Part shown: positions 1 through 8,084 of the stretch, one piece after another
How positions within the stretch are numbered: the stretch's first letter is position 1
Layout: every line of letters starts with the position of its first letter
Origin: Porphyromonadaceae bacterium UBA3318
Lineage (GTDB): Bacteria; Bacteroidota; Bacteroidia; Bacteroidales; Muribaculaceae
Reading direction: 5' to 3'
Length of the DNA: 64,000 bases
Assembly (NCBI GenBank): GCA_002361235.1
Contig: DESI01000005.1
Location: 1-64,000, forward strand
Position numbers and translations under genes: made by a program
Notes under the pieces: model-generated
Database searches by the model: none
Seen by the model: the letters and a program-made list of their open reading frames with translations, nothing else
Told to the model about the DNA's origin: nothing

Positions 1-60
1 TACCCGTAAGGGTACAACGGTTTTCGAGACCGTCCCGATAGACCACTCCGGCATCTTTCC
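1..60 (-). tRNA. tRNA-Ser(CGA), 3' part cut off by window edge
   Basis: The reverse complement of bases 60 to 1 starts with a GGAAAGA acceptor strand, then TG, a CCGGAG..CGGG D-arm, an anticodon stem-loop with loop CTCGAAA (anticodon CGA, reads UCG) and the start of a long variable arm (TACCCTTACGGGTA). A long variable arm is characteristic of tRNA-Ser. The T-arm and 3' acceptor strand lie outside the window. A promoter on the same strand lies at 145-175. Confidence 0.93.
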
Positions 61-144
61 TTTGGTCGTTGACACCCTTTCTGACATCATTCCAGGCGTT
101 GCCGGGATTGTACTTCAGGCGGGGTGTCCCCTCATTTACGATTG

Positions 145-175
145 CAAAATTAGAGATTTTTTCCGAGTTTACCAA
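145..175 (-). promoter_or_regulatory. Bacteroidetes-type promoter of tRNA-Ser
   Basis: On the minus strand TTGG (175-172) is followed by exactly 19 nt and TAATTTTG (152-145), matching the TTTG/TAnnTTTG consensus of the Bacteroidetes housekeeping sigma factor. It would start transcription near 138 and give a leader of about 78 nt before the tRNA. The leader holds no recognised RNA or credible gene. Confidence 0.7.
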
Positions 176-194
176 GTTTTTCCGAAATTTTTCG

Positions 195-202
195 TAAATT
201 TG
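195..202 (+). promoter_or_regulatory. probable -7 box upstream of uridine phosphorylase
   Basis: TAAATTTG fits the TAnnTTTG consensus and lies 95 nt before the start codon of the phosphorylase. The expected TTTG element 19 nt upstream is only a run of T (177-180), so the match is partial. Confidence 0.45.
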
Positions 203-296
203 TGTTCCGCCCGGCGTCTTTATGGCGCCTGAAGCGTTTTAACTGTATAGGATTCGACCCACTCCCCTGCTGTCGGTCCCATTTTAGAAATTACTA

Positions 297-1196
297 ATGA
301 CCAAAACCATGAACACACCAAGAATCATACCTCCGTCGGAGTTGATCATCAACGGGGACGGAAGCGCGTTCCACATTCACCTTCGTCCCGACCAGCTTCG
401 CGACAACATCATCTTCGTGGGCGATCCGGGCCGCGTCACTATGGTTGGCTCGCTGTTCGACACGGTAGATTACGACGTGCAGTCACGCGAGTTCCACGCC
501 ATCGGCGGCACATACAAGGGCAAGCCGATCATGTGCATCAGCCACGGCATAGGCCCTGACAACATCGAGATAGTGATGACCGAGCTGGACGCCCTGGCCA
601 ACATCGACTTCAACACGCGCACCGTCAAGCCCGAACACCGTACGCTCAACATAGTGCGCATCGGCACATCCGGCTCGCTGCAGGAAGACCTGCACATCGG
701 CGATTATGTAGTGGCCGACAAGGGAATCGGGTTCGACGGCATCCTGAATTTCTATGCCGACCGCAACAAGGTATGCGACCTGGAATTCGAGAAAGAATTC
801 TGCGCTCACACCAATTGGGATCGGACCTGGGCCGCTCCATACGTCGTGGACGCCGACCGACACTTAATCGAGAAGATAGCACGCGACGACATGCGTCTGG
901 GCTACACCATCGCCGCTGTGGGCTTCTACGCTCCGCAGGGACGCCAGGTACGCCTCGCGTTGAAGGATCCTGACCTGAACGCCAAGATCGAGTCCTTCCG
1001 TTATGACGGACGCCCCGTCACCAACTTCGAGATGGAATCGGCCTGTCTGCAAGGTATGGCACGTCTGCTGGGTCACCGCGCCATGACCGTATGCTGCATC
1101 ATCGCCGAGCGCCGCGCCAACAAGGCCAACACCGACTACAAGCCGCGCCTCCACGGCCTGATCCAGACCGTTCTGGACCGCTACGCGGAGTTATAA
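297..1196 (+). CDS. udp: uridine phosphorylase (PNP/UDP family)
   Basis: A 299-residue member of the PNP/UDP phosphorylase family, which cleaves nucleosides with phosphate to free base and (deoxy)ribose-1-phosphate in pyrimidine salvage. Visible signatures are GDPGR (residues 42-46, phosphate loop), G-T-S-G-S in the middle, and NFEMES near residue 243, the ribose/base-binding segment. Family members are usually 250-295 aa; the first 30 or so residues form a Bacteroidetes-style N-terminal extension. Start at 297; an in-frame ATG at 309 is an alternative. It is monocistronic: the neighbouring tRNA is divergent and dprA is convergent. Substrate preference (uridine versus other nucleosides) is inferred from family resemblance. 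Confidence 0.88.
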   Translation: MTKTMNTPRIIPPSELIINGDGSAFHIHLRPDQLRDNIIFVGDPGRVTMVGSLFDTVDYDVQSREFHAIGGTYKGKPIMCISHGIGPDNIEIVMTELDALANIDFNTRTVKPEHRTLNIVRIGTSGSLQEDLHIGDYVVADKGIGFDGILNFYADRNKVCDLEFEKEFCAHTNWDRTWAAPYVVDADRHLIEKIARDDMRLGYTIAAVGFYAPQGRQVRLALKDPDLNAKIESFRYDGRPVTNFEMESACLQGMARLLGHRAMTVCCIIAERRANKANTDYKPRLHGLIQTVLDRYAEL

Positions 1197-1212
1197 AATG
1201 CCCCGATATAGC

Positions 1213-1246
1213 AAAAGGGATGGCCGCCGGTCATCCCTTTTCTTTT
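1213..1246 (+). terminator. rho-independent terminator of udp
   Basis: A perfect 10-bp stem AAAAGGGATG (1213-1222) / CATCCCTTTT (1232-1241) followed by a T-rich tract, 16 nt after the udp stop codon. The 3' arm and tail run straight into the 14-bp tandem repeat listed next. Confidence 0.85.
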
Positions 1247-1308
1247 GTCCCTTTTTCTTTTGTCCCTTTTCTTTTGTCCCTTTTCTTTTGTCCCTTTTCT
1301 TTTGTCTC
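1238..1308 (+). repeat. five-copy 14-bp pyrimidine tandem repeat
   Basis: Five head-to-tail units of TTTTCTTTTGTCCC at 1238-1251, 1252-1266 (one extra T), 1267-1280, 1281-1294 and 1295-1308 (last unit ends TCTC). The unit is homopyrimidine except for one G. It begins inside the 3' arm of the udp terminator and ends 30 bp before the convergent dprA stop codon, so it is noncoding. Confidence 0.95.
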
Positions 1309-1312
1309 GGCC

Positions 1313-1330
1313 CGGAATCTTCAGATTCCG
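1313..1330 (-). other. short hairpin just after dprA
   Basis: CGGAATCT (1313-1320) and AGATTCCG (1323-1330) form a perfect inverted repeat, 8 nt past the dprA stop. No T-tract follows on either strand. A similarly built hairpin follows the DUF5063 gene at 47128-47146. It may be a 3'-end stabiliser or a weak terminator. Confidence 0.5.
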
Positions 1331-1338
1331 CATATCCC

Positions 1339-2466
1339 CTATCCCAACTCGAAACGCGCGCCCGGCAGGCGCGTTATCACGCCGTCAAATTCCATATCGG
1401 TGAGGTTGGCCATCAGTTCCTTCATGTTCATGCCGGTCAGGGCCCGCAGCTCGTCAATGCCCAAGGGACGCCCCTCGTGTTTGATGTGGGCGTAAATCTC
1501 GGCCGGAGCGCCACGCAGTTCCGGGAACAGGTTGCGTTGCTGCGGGGCATGCTGCATTACGCCCGGCGGCCATCCCGTGGTCTGCACCACATCGGCGGCG
1601 CATGTGATCAGCTGCGCCTTGTGGGAGCGTATCAGATGGTTGCATCCCGCACTGATTGGATCGATGGACCGTCCCGGCAATGCCATGACGTCGCGGTTGT
1701 TGATAAACGCCTGGTTCGCGGTGCTCATGGCTCCGCCCCGTATCTCGGATTCGGCCACGAAGGTAGCGTCACACAGTCCGGCCACTATTCGGTTGCGCTC
1801 TAAGAAATTGCGCTGATATGGCGTAGTACCCGTCGGATATTCGGTCAGCATACCGCCTCCCGACTGTATTATCTTTCTTGCCAGGTCGCGGTGCTGCGAC
1901 GGATAGACCATGTCGAGACCATGCGCCACCACCGCCACCGTAGGCAGCTTGCAGTCCAGCGCCGCGCGATGTCCGGCGGCGTCTATACCGTATGCCAGCC
2001 CGCTGACTATCAGCAGATCGGGATAATAGACAGCTAAGTCGTGTATCAGCTGTTCGGTAAACTGCAGTCCATATTTGGTGGCCTTGCGCGTACCCACCAC
2101 CGCCAATGCAAAGCGCGGATTCAGATTGACGTTGCCGAGCACGTACAGCATTATCGGGGCGTCGTGCAGTTCCTGAAGCAACGGCGGATAATCATCGTCG
2201 TTCACGAACAGGCCGCGGATGCCGTGCCGCTCCATAAACTCAACCTCCCTGCACGCTCGCTCCAGAGCGGTCTGCCGCTCTACGGGGTCGAAACGCAGGC
2301 TGTCCGAGGCTCCGATACGGGCCGTCAGGTCGCCCATGCCGGGCTTGAAAAAGTCGGCATAGTCATAGCCGGCGTCGCGCATGGCGCGCACCACATCCAC
2401 CTTCATGCCGGGCACCATGCTGATGGCCACCTTGTGAATCAGTTCCTGACGCTCAGCGGAATCCAT
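1339..2466 (-). CDS. dprA: DNA-processing protein DprA
   Basis: 375 residues. DprA/Smf binds single-stranded DNA entering the cell and loads RecA during natural transformation. Visible are the Rossmann-like core with V-V-G-T-R-K (about residue 124), S-G-L-A-Y-G-I-D (about 155) and an L-P-G-R segment (about 245). A C-terminal winged-helix-like tail of about 60 residues contains G-I-D-E-L-R-A-L-T-G. Length is normal for the family. It is the last gene of a minus operon, starting 4 nt after the thioesterase stop, so translation is probably coupled. Whether the organism is transformable cannot be judged from this window. Confidence 0.93.
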   Translation of the reverse strand: MDSAERQELIHKVAISMVPGMKVDVVRAMRDAGYDYADFFKPGMGDLTARIGASDSLRFDPVERQTALERACREVEFMERHGIRGLFVNDDDYPPLLQELHDAPIMLYVLGNVNLNPRFALAVVGTRKATKYGLQFTEQLIHDLAVYYPDLLIVSGLAYGIDAAGHRAALDCKLPTVAVVAHGLDMVYPSQHRDLARKIIQSGGGMLTEYPTGTTPYQRNFLERNRIVAGLCDATFVAESEIRGGAMSTANQAFINNRDVMALPGRSIDPISAGCNHLIRSHKAQLITCAADVVQTTGWPPGVMQHAPQQRNLFPELRGAPAEIYAHIKHEGRPLGIDELRALTGMNMKELMANLTDMEFDGVITRLPGARFELG

Positions 2467-2470
2467 AGTC

Positions 2471-2893
2471 TTACTGTATGTACCGCCCGAACACCTTGGC
2501 CAGTTCGTCGCCTCTGCTCAGCTTTCCGTCCTTCAGCACCACCACCGTCACCACTCCCTCGGCGCACATCTCGCCGTCCGAGCGTATTATATCCTGATGG
2601 AATATGAACCGGGGTCCCTTGCGCTCAAGCCGCAGACAGCTGATGAAGGTGTCGCCGCCCCGCAGCGAGGTCTTGTATTCCACCTCTATCTTGCGCACCA
2701 CGGCGTCGATGCCCTGGTTGTGCATCTGTATGAACGACAGCCCCGCGTCCGTGCAGAACCGATGGCGCGTATGCTCCATGTAATGCAGATAGTTGGCATT
2801 GTTCACTATCTGTTCGCAATCCAGCTCGTAATCGCGAACCTCCATATCCATTATGAAGCAATATTTCTTGTTGGCGTCCTTGAGTATTCTCAT
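2471..2893 (-). CDS. acyl-CoA thioesterase, hot-dog fold (4HBT/YbgC type)
   Basis: 140 residues with the hot-dog thioesterase pattern: R-D-Y-E-L-D-C-E-Q-I-V-N-N-A-N-Y, where an Asp/Asn-rich segment precedes the hot-dog helix, then strands through V-V-R-K-I-E-V-E-Y. Such enzymes hydrolyse acyl-CoA or acyl-ACP thioesters; the substrate cannot be read here. The annotated ATG gives about 14 extra N-terminal residues compared with most YbgC proteins, so a downstream Met (2851 or 2845) could be the true start. It lies 4 nt before dprA and 14 nt after the YcxB-like gene in one operon. Confidence 0.85.
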   Translation of the reverse strand: MRILKDANKKYCFIMDMEVRDYELDCEQIVNNANYLHYMEHTRHRFCTDAGLSFIQMHNQGIDAVVRKIEVEYKTSLRGGDTFISCLRLERKGPRFIFHQDIIRSDGEMCAEGVVTVVVLKDGKLSRGDELAKVFGRYIQ

Positions 2894-2907
2894 TGTATGA
2901 TATTGTA

Positions 2908-3441
2908 TCAGCCTTTTTGAATGGTCAACGGCTTGTTATTCCTTGCAAAGTTAGAAATTTCCGGGAAATTATCGGCATCTTTGGGCACCCAGATGAATCC
3001 CGGCTTCTTGTCGGCTATGCCGATGAAGCCGTCGCCGTCGCTTATCCACCAGTCGCGCACGCAGCTGCCGTCAAACCGCTCGCGCCTCAATTCCGTGTAT
3101 TCCGGCGGTTCAGCGGCACCATCCTCCGGCTTTTTCTTTTCGTACAGCGTCACAACCAATGTATTGCCGTCCACCTCTATGGTATGGGGCAACACGTTCA
3201 CGAAGCATTCGCGGCACAGTGCATGGTTATAGTAGCTTACGGCCAATGCGTGCGGCACCGCGATGAGCAGCACGAAGAATCCGGCCAGCACCCAGCGCAG
3301 GTCGACTATGAATCCCCACATCATGCACAGCACTGCCACGCCTACGGCCACCAACAGCCACCACGGACAGAAACGACGGAGCAGAGCCCGTGCGAACCGG
3401 CCCCGCTCCATGCAGAATATCTTTCCGTTTTCTTCAGTCAT
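2908..3441 (-). CDS. YcxB-like membrane protein
   Basis: 177 residues from the chosen ATG at 3441, which follows the TGA of the upstream gene by one base (TGATATG), indicating coupled translation. A longer reading from 3501 would overlap that gene by 59 nt and is less likely. Two hydrophobic helices lie near residues 24-65. A C-terminal soluble part follows, with W-W-I-S-D-G-D-G-F-I and a P-K-D-A segment, resembling the YcxB family architecture (two helices plus a PH-like domain). The function of this family is unknown. Confidence 0.6.
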   Translation of the reverse strand: MTEENGKIFCMERGRFARALLRRFCPWWLLVAVGVAVLCMMWGFIVDLRWVLAGFFVLLIAVPHALAVSYYNHALCRECFVNVLPHTIEVDGNTLVVTLYEKKKPEDGAAEPPEYTELRRERFDGSCVRDWWISDGDGFIGIADKKPGFIWVPKDADNFPEISNFARNNKPLTIQKG

Positions 3442-3442
3442 A

Positions 3443-4600
3443 TCATTGTTCGGCATCCCTCGCAGCCGATTCCCGGACATACGTCTGATGGTTGGTTTCA
3501 CGAACCTGCTGAATATAGCCGGTGCCTTCGGCGTTGTGAAGTTTGCTTATCTCTATGTACGGCTTTCCTTTTACTACAGTCAAGTCAAATACGTCGTCAC
3601 GCTTACGTTTTGCCTCGTCGGCCAAAGGCGAATGTCCATTCTCTCCCGACCCTCTCAATCCGACGTCTATGCCGTCAGGACAGTTGCGCACGGCCTTTAT
3701 CACGGACACCGGCGGATAACCAAGTCCGGTCCACATTATATACTGCTTACGTACCAGCTCGGGAGTCACGCTGTCGGGGTTCATAGGCTTGCAGCCCTCT
3801 ATGGCTACAGTCGCCGTCGATTTGTAACGGGGAATAAAATCCTCGTCAAATACTTTCTCGGAACCGGCGTAAAGTGCATCCTGCTTTCTGCCGTCATGGT
3901 AGAACGACCGGCTCAAAACCTCCGTCAGTACTTCGGGTGTAACCGCACCTTCATCAGCGTATGGGGCGAGCTGTGCCACGGCGTTGGCCTCGCGCATCTG
4001 GCCGTATCCCTCGTTCGGGCGGCCGGAATGGCTGTAGTTGGTGCGCACCATCACGCCCTGCGGGGCATCCTTCAGGTCGTAACGCACGTATGAATGGTTG
4101 TTCGTCTCGAAATATGCTCCGTTGCCCGATGCGTCTATCACGCCGAAATTGGCTTCCACGCCCATAGGCCGCCTGTATGTGTCGAGCAGACGTGCGAAAT
4201 CGTCAACCGTGCGGCAGGTCCTGAGGGCCTTGGTCATCAGTATGCCCTCCTTGTCCATCTTCCTGGCAGGCTCCTTATCGTCCTTGATGTTGTACGACGC
4301 GGTGTTCATCACGGCGAATCCGGCGTCGTTCATCCCCATCCACGCCTCTTTCAGGCCGCGGTCCCGGGCGTTGAACAGGGCCGTGTAGCCGAAATCGGAT
4401 CCGTTGGGAGCCACATATTCCACCTTGTTGTCGACGTTGCTTGTGTCGCGGTGTTTCCACAGGATGGGGCGACCCGACGGATTGGCCGAGGCGCTTATTA
4501 TGGCCGACGTGCAGGCCACGGCCCGCGGCGCCATAAGCCCCGCGAGCAGTATGCCTGCCATTATCAGTCTCTTTGCTTTCTTTGAGTTCAGTATATTCAA
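3443..4600 (-). CDS. secreted Ntn-type linear amide hydrolase (C45/C59-like)
   Basis: 385 residues. An N-terminal signal sequence of about 29 residues ends in R-A-V-A, directly followed by Cys30 in the motif CTSAII. In penicillin V acylase, bile salt hydrolase and C45 acyltransferase relatives the nucleophile is an exposed N-terminal Cys; here signal peptide removal could itself expose Cys30. Other family features are W-K-H-R-D near residue 48, G-M-N-D-A-G-F-A-V-M-N, and E-A-N-F-G-V-I-D with a following F-E-T-N-N. The substrate is unknown (acylated amino acids, peptides or conjugates are possible). The start overlaps the DUF1015 stop by 4 nt. Confidence 0.75.
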   Translation of the reverse strand: MNILNSKKAKRLIMAGILLAGLMAPRAVACTSAIISASANPSGRPILWKHRDTSNVDNKVEYVAPNGSDFGYTALFNARDRGLKEAWMGMNDAGFAVMNTASYNIKDDKEPARKMDKEGILMTKALRTCRTVDDFARLLDTYRRPMGVEANFGVIDASGNGAYFETNNHSYVRYDLKDAPQGVMVRTNYSHSGRPNEGYGQMREANAVAQLAPYADEGAVTPEVLTEVLSRSFYHDGRKQDALYAGSEKVFDEDFIPRYKSTATVAIEGCKPMNPDSVTPELVRKQYIMWTGLGYPPVSVIKAVRNCPDGIDVGLRGSGENGHSPLADEAKRKRDDVFDLTVVKGKPYIEISKLHNAEGTGYIQQVRETNHQTYVRESAARDAEQ

Positions 4601-5841
4601 TCCAGTTTGTGTATTATCAGTCCGCTCCTAAGCTTAGGCTCGAACCATGTGGTTTTGGGCGGCATGATGTTGCCGGTGTCGGCAATGTCCATTATCTGCT
4701 TCATCGTCACGGGATACAGAGCCAGAGCCATTGCCATCTCGCCCGAATCCACGCGGCGCTTCAGTTCCTCCAGACCGCGGATGCCGCCCACGAAATCTAT
4801 GCGCTTGTCGGAACGGAGGTCGGTGATGCCCAGCAGGTCGCGGAGTATCAGGTCGCTCGACACGGTCACGTCCAGTACGCCGATCGGGTCGTCATCGTTG
4901 TATGTGCCGGGCTTGGCGGTCAGGGAGTACCACTTGCCGTCGAGATATAGGGCGAAATTGTGCAGTCCCGTAGGATGATACGTCTCGGCGCCCTTTTCCT
5001 CTACGGTGAAATTCTCGCCCAGGCGTGTCAGGAACTCGGCGGGAGTCATGCCGTTCAGGTCGCGCACCACACGGTTATAGTCTATCACGCGCAGATGCGA
5101 TGCGGGGAACGCTACTGCCATGAAGTAATTGTATTCCTCGTCGCCCGTGTGGTCGGGATTGTTCCTGGCCTTTTCGGCACCAACAAGAGCGGCTGCCGCC
5201 GAGCGGTGATGTCCGTCGGCAATGTACATGTTGGGGATTTTGCCGAATTCCTCGGTCACCTTTTCTATCATCTTGGGGTCGGATATCACCCACAGTGTGT
5301 GGCCGAAGCCGTCGGGGGCCGTGAAGTCATACTCAGGCTCGCCTGCCGTGACGTCACGGATTATCTGTTCCAATGCCTCGTTGTCGGGGAAGGCGAAGAA
5401 CACCGGCTCCACGTTGGCGTTGTTGCAGCGCACGTGCTTCATGCGGTCCTCCTCCTTGTCACGGCGAGTCAGCTCATGCTTCTTGATGCGTCCCTCCATG
5501 TAGTCGGGCACCCAGGCTGCCACTACGAATCCATACTGCGTGCGCCCGTCCATGGTCTGGGCATATATGTAATAGTTCTCCTTCTCGTCCTGACGCAGCC
5601 AGCCCTTATCCTGGAACATACGGAAGTTCTCCACGGCCTTGTCGTACACGCGTGCGTCATGCTCGTCCATACCCGGCTCGAAGTCGATTTCCGGCTTGAT
5701 GATATGGTACAGGCTCATGGGATTTCCGGCGGCCTCGGCACGGGCCTCCTCGCTGTTCAGCACGTCGTACGGACGGCTTGCCACCTGCTCCACCAGCTCA
5801 CGCGGAGGGCGAACGCCTTTGAACGGTTTTACTTTTGCCAT
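4597..5841 (-). CDS. DUF1015 family protein
   Basis: 414 residues, matching the DUF1015 family in length and in its hallmark A-D-G-H-H-R segment (about residue 210), as well as the opening K-P-F-K-G-V-R-P and the S-R-P-Y-D-V motif. No biochemical function is established that I can state; in Bacteroidetes the gene often sits beside serine biosynthesis genes, but not here. It is first in the five-gene minus operon ending in dprA, overlapping the next gene by ATGA. No clear TAnnTTTG promoter was found upstream. Confidence 0.88.
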   Translation of the reverse strand: MAKVKPFKGVRPPRELVEQVASRPYDVLNSEEARAEAAGNPMSLYHIIKPEIDFEPGMDEHDARVYDKAVENFRMFQDKGWLRQDEKENYYIYAQTMDGRTQYGFVVAAWVPDYMEGRIKKHELTRRDKEEDRMKHVRCNNANVEPVFFAFPDNEALEQIIRDVTAGEPEYDFTAPDGFGHTLWVISDPKMIEKVTEEFGKIPNMYIADGHHRSAAAALVGAEKARNNPDHTGDEEYNYFMAVAFPASHLRVIDYNRVVRDLNGMTPAEFLTRLGENFTVEEKGAETYHPTGLHNFALYLDGKWYSLTAKPGTYNDDDPIGVLDVTVSSDLILRDLLGITDLRSDKRIDFVGGIRGLEELKRRVDSGEMAMALALYPVTMKQIMDIADTGNIMPPKTTWFEPKLRSGLIIHKLD

Positions 5842-6032
5842 TGTCTTGCAGTTTTCGTTGGTATTAGGTTCTGTTACATTGAGTGTATTTTCCCGGACCC
5901 ATTACGGAGTCCTCCATAATATCTCAACGCCATAACAGCATATATATTTTGAATAAATAATAATTATAGGGCCATATTTCCGTTAAATTTCAAAGCATGC
6001 TTTTGCATTGCCGTATTCCTGCAATTGTTAAA

Positions 6033-7625
6033 ATGAAAAACGTTAAACTCAACAACCTTATGTCAGGGCTATTGTTGGCCCTTGCCTCAACCGGTCCCAT
6101 GTACGCCGGCAATACCGAGAACACACGGATGAACACTGCCGCCTCTCAACAGATTTCCGGCACGTTGCCCGTGCTGTATATCAATGTCTACAAAGCCGAC
6201 GGCACTTTGGACAACGAAGTGACAGACCGCAACCTCGGCCACAAGAATTATTTCTCGGGCCGGTACTGGCTTGACCTGAACGGCTGTCAGTGGCTTGCCG
6301 ACTTAGGAGCGGAATCCATCGGAAGCGAGTCCGAGCCGCTGCCTCTTGAAATCAAGGCCCGAGGCAATTATACCCGACAGGCCTTCGCCAAGAAGCCGTT
6401 CAAGCTCAAACTCGGTTCCAAGCAGAAGCTGTTGGGTCTGTCCCAAAGCAAGCATTTCGCATTGCTGGCTCATGCCGACGATAATTTCGGTTATCTGCGC
6501 AATTTCACGGGCTTCAACCTCGGGCGCCGCATCGGGCTGCCATGGACTCCGGACCAGCAGCCTGTGGAAGTGGTGATCAACGGCGATTACCGCGGCCTGT
6601 ATTTCCTGACGGAAAGCATACGCATTGAAAAGGACCGCATTGACATCGCGGAACTTGACGACAACGTCTCGGACCCGGAACTGGTATCCGGAGGCTATTT
6701 GGTAGAACTTGACAACTACGACGAAGACAACCAGATTCGCATGGACGAGAAGTCGTGTGTAGCCAATCAGTGGCTCGACCGTCTGCGCGTCACATGGGAC
6801 ACGCCCGAGAAATATTCAGAACTGCAGCGCCGGTTCGTAACCGACCAGTTCACAGCCATGAACGACTTCGTGGGCGCCAATTCCGACCAACTCTGGAGCT
6901 ACATGGACCTTGACGATGCCGCCAGGTATTACGTAGTGGAGGAAATCATGTCGCATACCGAGTCGTATCACGGCTCCACTTACCTGTTCCGCGACCGTGG
7001 CGAAGGACAGAAGTGGCATTTCTCGCCGCTGTGGGACTTCGGCAACGGTTTCAACGGCAGCACCGACCGGTTTCTGTACGACTGCGACCCCTTCGGTAAC
7101 ACCTGGATTCCATCGATGCGCGCCAATGCCACTTTCAACGCCAAGGTGCGCGACACCTGGATGTGGTTCATGAACACAGGCTATGATGGCATCATCGAGG
7201 ATATGGATACATACGTGGCCCACATCGCCGAAGCCGCCAAGGCCGACCGCCGCCGTTGGAAAGACGCTCCCCGTCCCGATTACAATGGCGCGCAAGACGT
7301 GGCCGACAACAGCGATATGGCCTCACGCCGCGACAAGGCCGTCAATCACCTCAACGCGAAGGTAGAGTGGCTTAAGTCGCAGTTCGGCGACTTCACCTCC
7401 GTTTCCAAACCCTCCGAGCCTGCGCGCGACACGACACCCGCCGCTCCCCTCCCCGACTATGCCAAGGGAGACGGATCTTCCATCCTATTACCCGTCACGG
7501 ACCCGGACGACGACACTCCCGCCACCTTCTATAACCTTCAGGGCATCCGTGTCGACTCGCCCCGCAAAGGCTCCGTCTACATCATGGTCAAAGGCAACAA
7601 ACCCACCCGCTTCATCGCGAACTAA
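6033..7625 (+). CDS. secreted CotH-kinase family protein
   Basis: 530 residues from the chosen ATG at 6033, which places a signal peptide (K-N-V-K-L-N-N-L then a hydrophobic stretch) at the N terminus. An upstream in-frame ATG at 5997 would add 12 residues with no signal character. The body matches CotH: A-R-G-N-Y-T-R, K-K-P-F-K-L-K, and H-F-S-P-L-W-D-F-G-N, the metal-binding WDF element. CotH proteins are atypical kinases that phosphorylate secreted proteins. The last 30 residues (Y-N-L-Q-G-I-R-V ... Y-I-M-V-K-G) resemble the C-terminal tail also seen on the 16261-17646 protein, suggesting a sorting or anchoring signal. Catalytic activity is not proven by the motifs. Confidence 0.85.
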   Translation: MKNVKLNNLMSGLLLALASTGPMYAGNTENTRMNTAASQQISGTLPVLYINVYKADGTLDNEVTDRNLGHKNYFSGRYWLDLNGCQWLADLGAESIGSESEPLPLEIKARGNYTRQAFAKKPFKLKLGSKQKLLGLSQSKHFALLAHADDNFGYLRNFTGFNLGRRIGLPWTPDQQPVEVVINGDYRGLYFLTESIRIEKDRIDIAELDDNVSDPELVSGGYLVELDNYDEDNQIRMDEKSCVANQWLDRLRVTWDTPEKYSELQRRFVTDQFTAMNDFVGANSDQLWSYMDLDDAARYYVVEEIMSHTESYHGSTYLFRDRGEGQKWHFSPLWDFGNGFNGSTDRFLYDCDPFGNTWIPSMRANATFNAKVRDTWMWFMNTGYDGIIEDMDTYVAHIAEAAKADRRRWKDAPRPDYNGAQDVADNSDMASRRDKAVNHLNAKVEWLKSQFGDFTSVSKPSEPARDTTPAAPLPDYAKGDGSSILLPVTDPDDDTPATFYNLQGIRVDSPRKGSVYIMVKGNKPTRFIAN

Positions 7626-7653
7626 TCGCATCTTGCCGGCATGGAACACAAAG

Positions 7654-7690
7654 AAAGCGCATCGGCTGCAAAGGCTGATGCGCTTTTTAA
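7654..7690. terminator. terminator between CotH gene and rubredoxin
   Basis: Stem AAAGCGCATC (7654-7663) pairs with GATGCGCTTT (7677-7686), followed by further T on the plus strand. It serves the CotH gene and may also act on the convergent rubredoxin transcript. Confidence 0.85.
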
Positions 7691-7718
7691 GTTCTTGACA
7701 TTTAAGCCTTGTATCTTC

Positions 7719-7877
7719 TTAGTCTACAGGCGAGAACTCGTCCTTGCCTACACCGCACAGCGGGCATACCCAGCTGTCGGGAACATCCTCGAACTTCGTT
7801 CCTGCGGGCACTCCGTTGTCCGGATCGCCGATTGCCGGATCATATATCCAGCCACATACATCGCATACGTACTTCAT
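7719..7877 (-). CDS. rubredoxin
   Basis: A 52-residue protein starting [10 protein letters not shown] and containing the second pair in V-C-P-L-C-G-V-G-K. The two C-x-x-C knuckles, Y-D-P near residue 12 and the F-E-D-V-P-D-S-W segment identify an Fe(SCys)4 rubredoxin, a small cytoplasmic electron carrier used in anaerobes for peroxide and oxygen detoxification. Length is typical (50-54). It has its own promoter (7911-7940) and no operon partners. Confidence 0.97.
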   Translation of the reverse strand: MKYVCDVCGWIYDPAIGDPDNGVPAGTKFEDVPDSWVCPLCGVGKDEFSPVD

Positions 7878-7910
7878 CTCTTCGCTTAGTTATTATAATG
7901 AAACCAAAAT

Positions 7911-7940
7911 CAAAATTAATCTATACACCATTATCAACAA
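7911..7940 (-). promoter_or_regulatory. promoter of rubredoxin
   Basis: Minus strand TTG (7940-7938), 19-nt spacer, TAATTTTG (7918-7911), the Bacteroidetes consensus; expected start about 7904, giving a leader near 27 nt. Confidence 0.75.
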
Positions 7941-8006
7941 TCCAACCAAGGAATTTGTTCTGCATCACGTCAGGAAAAATTTTACTGCGAATTCCTTGAC
8001 TTGAGT

Positions 8007-8037
8007 TTTGTTTTCTTGGGGATATTTTATAATTTTG
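8007..8037 (+). promoter_or_regulatory. promoter of the DMT transporter gene
   Basis: TTTG at 8007-8010, 19-nt spacer, TAATTTTG at 8030-8037: a perfect match to the Bacteroidetes consensus. It lies inside the longest possible reading frame and therefore argues for a start codon downstream of about 8044. Confidence 0.8.
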
Positions 8038-8084
8038 CAGGTACGGATTGCGGCTCATTCATCTCTCCTTCAGTAGCCGCATAC

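Noticed and set aside
1..200. Open reading frames crossing the tRNA-Ser and its leader on both strands
   Set aside because: They run through an unambiguous tRNA and a promoter, so the protein reading is a by-product of tRNA sequence.
1198..1803. Plus-strand frame through the 14-bp repeat into dprA
   Set aside because: It encodes F-F-C-P-F repeats from the noncoding tandem repeat and then reads dprA antisense.
8001..8084. Extended N terminus of the DMT transporter
   Set aside because: It would start at TTG and include the promoter and its expected transcription start; ATG 8085 is preferred.
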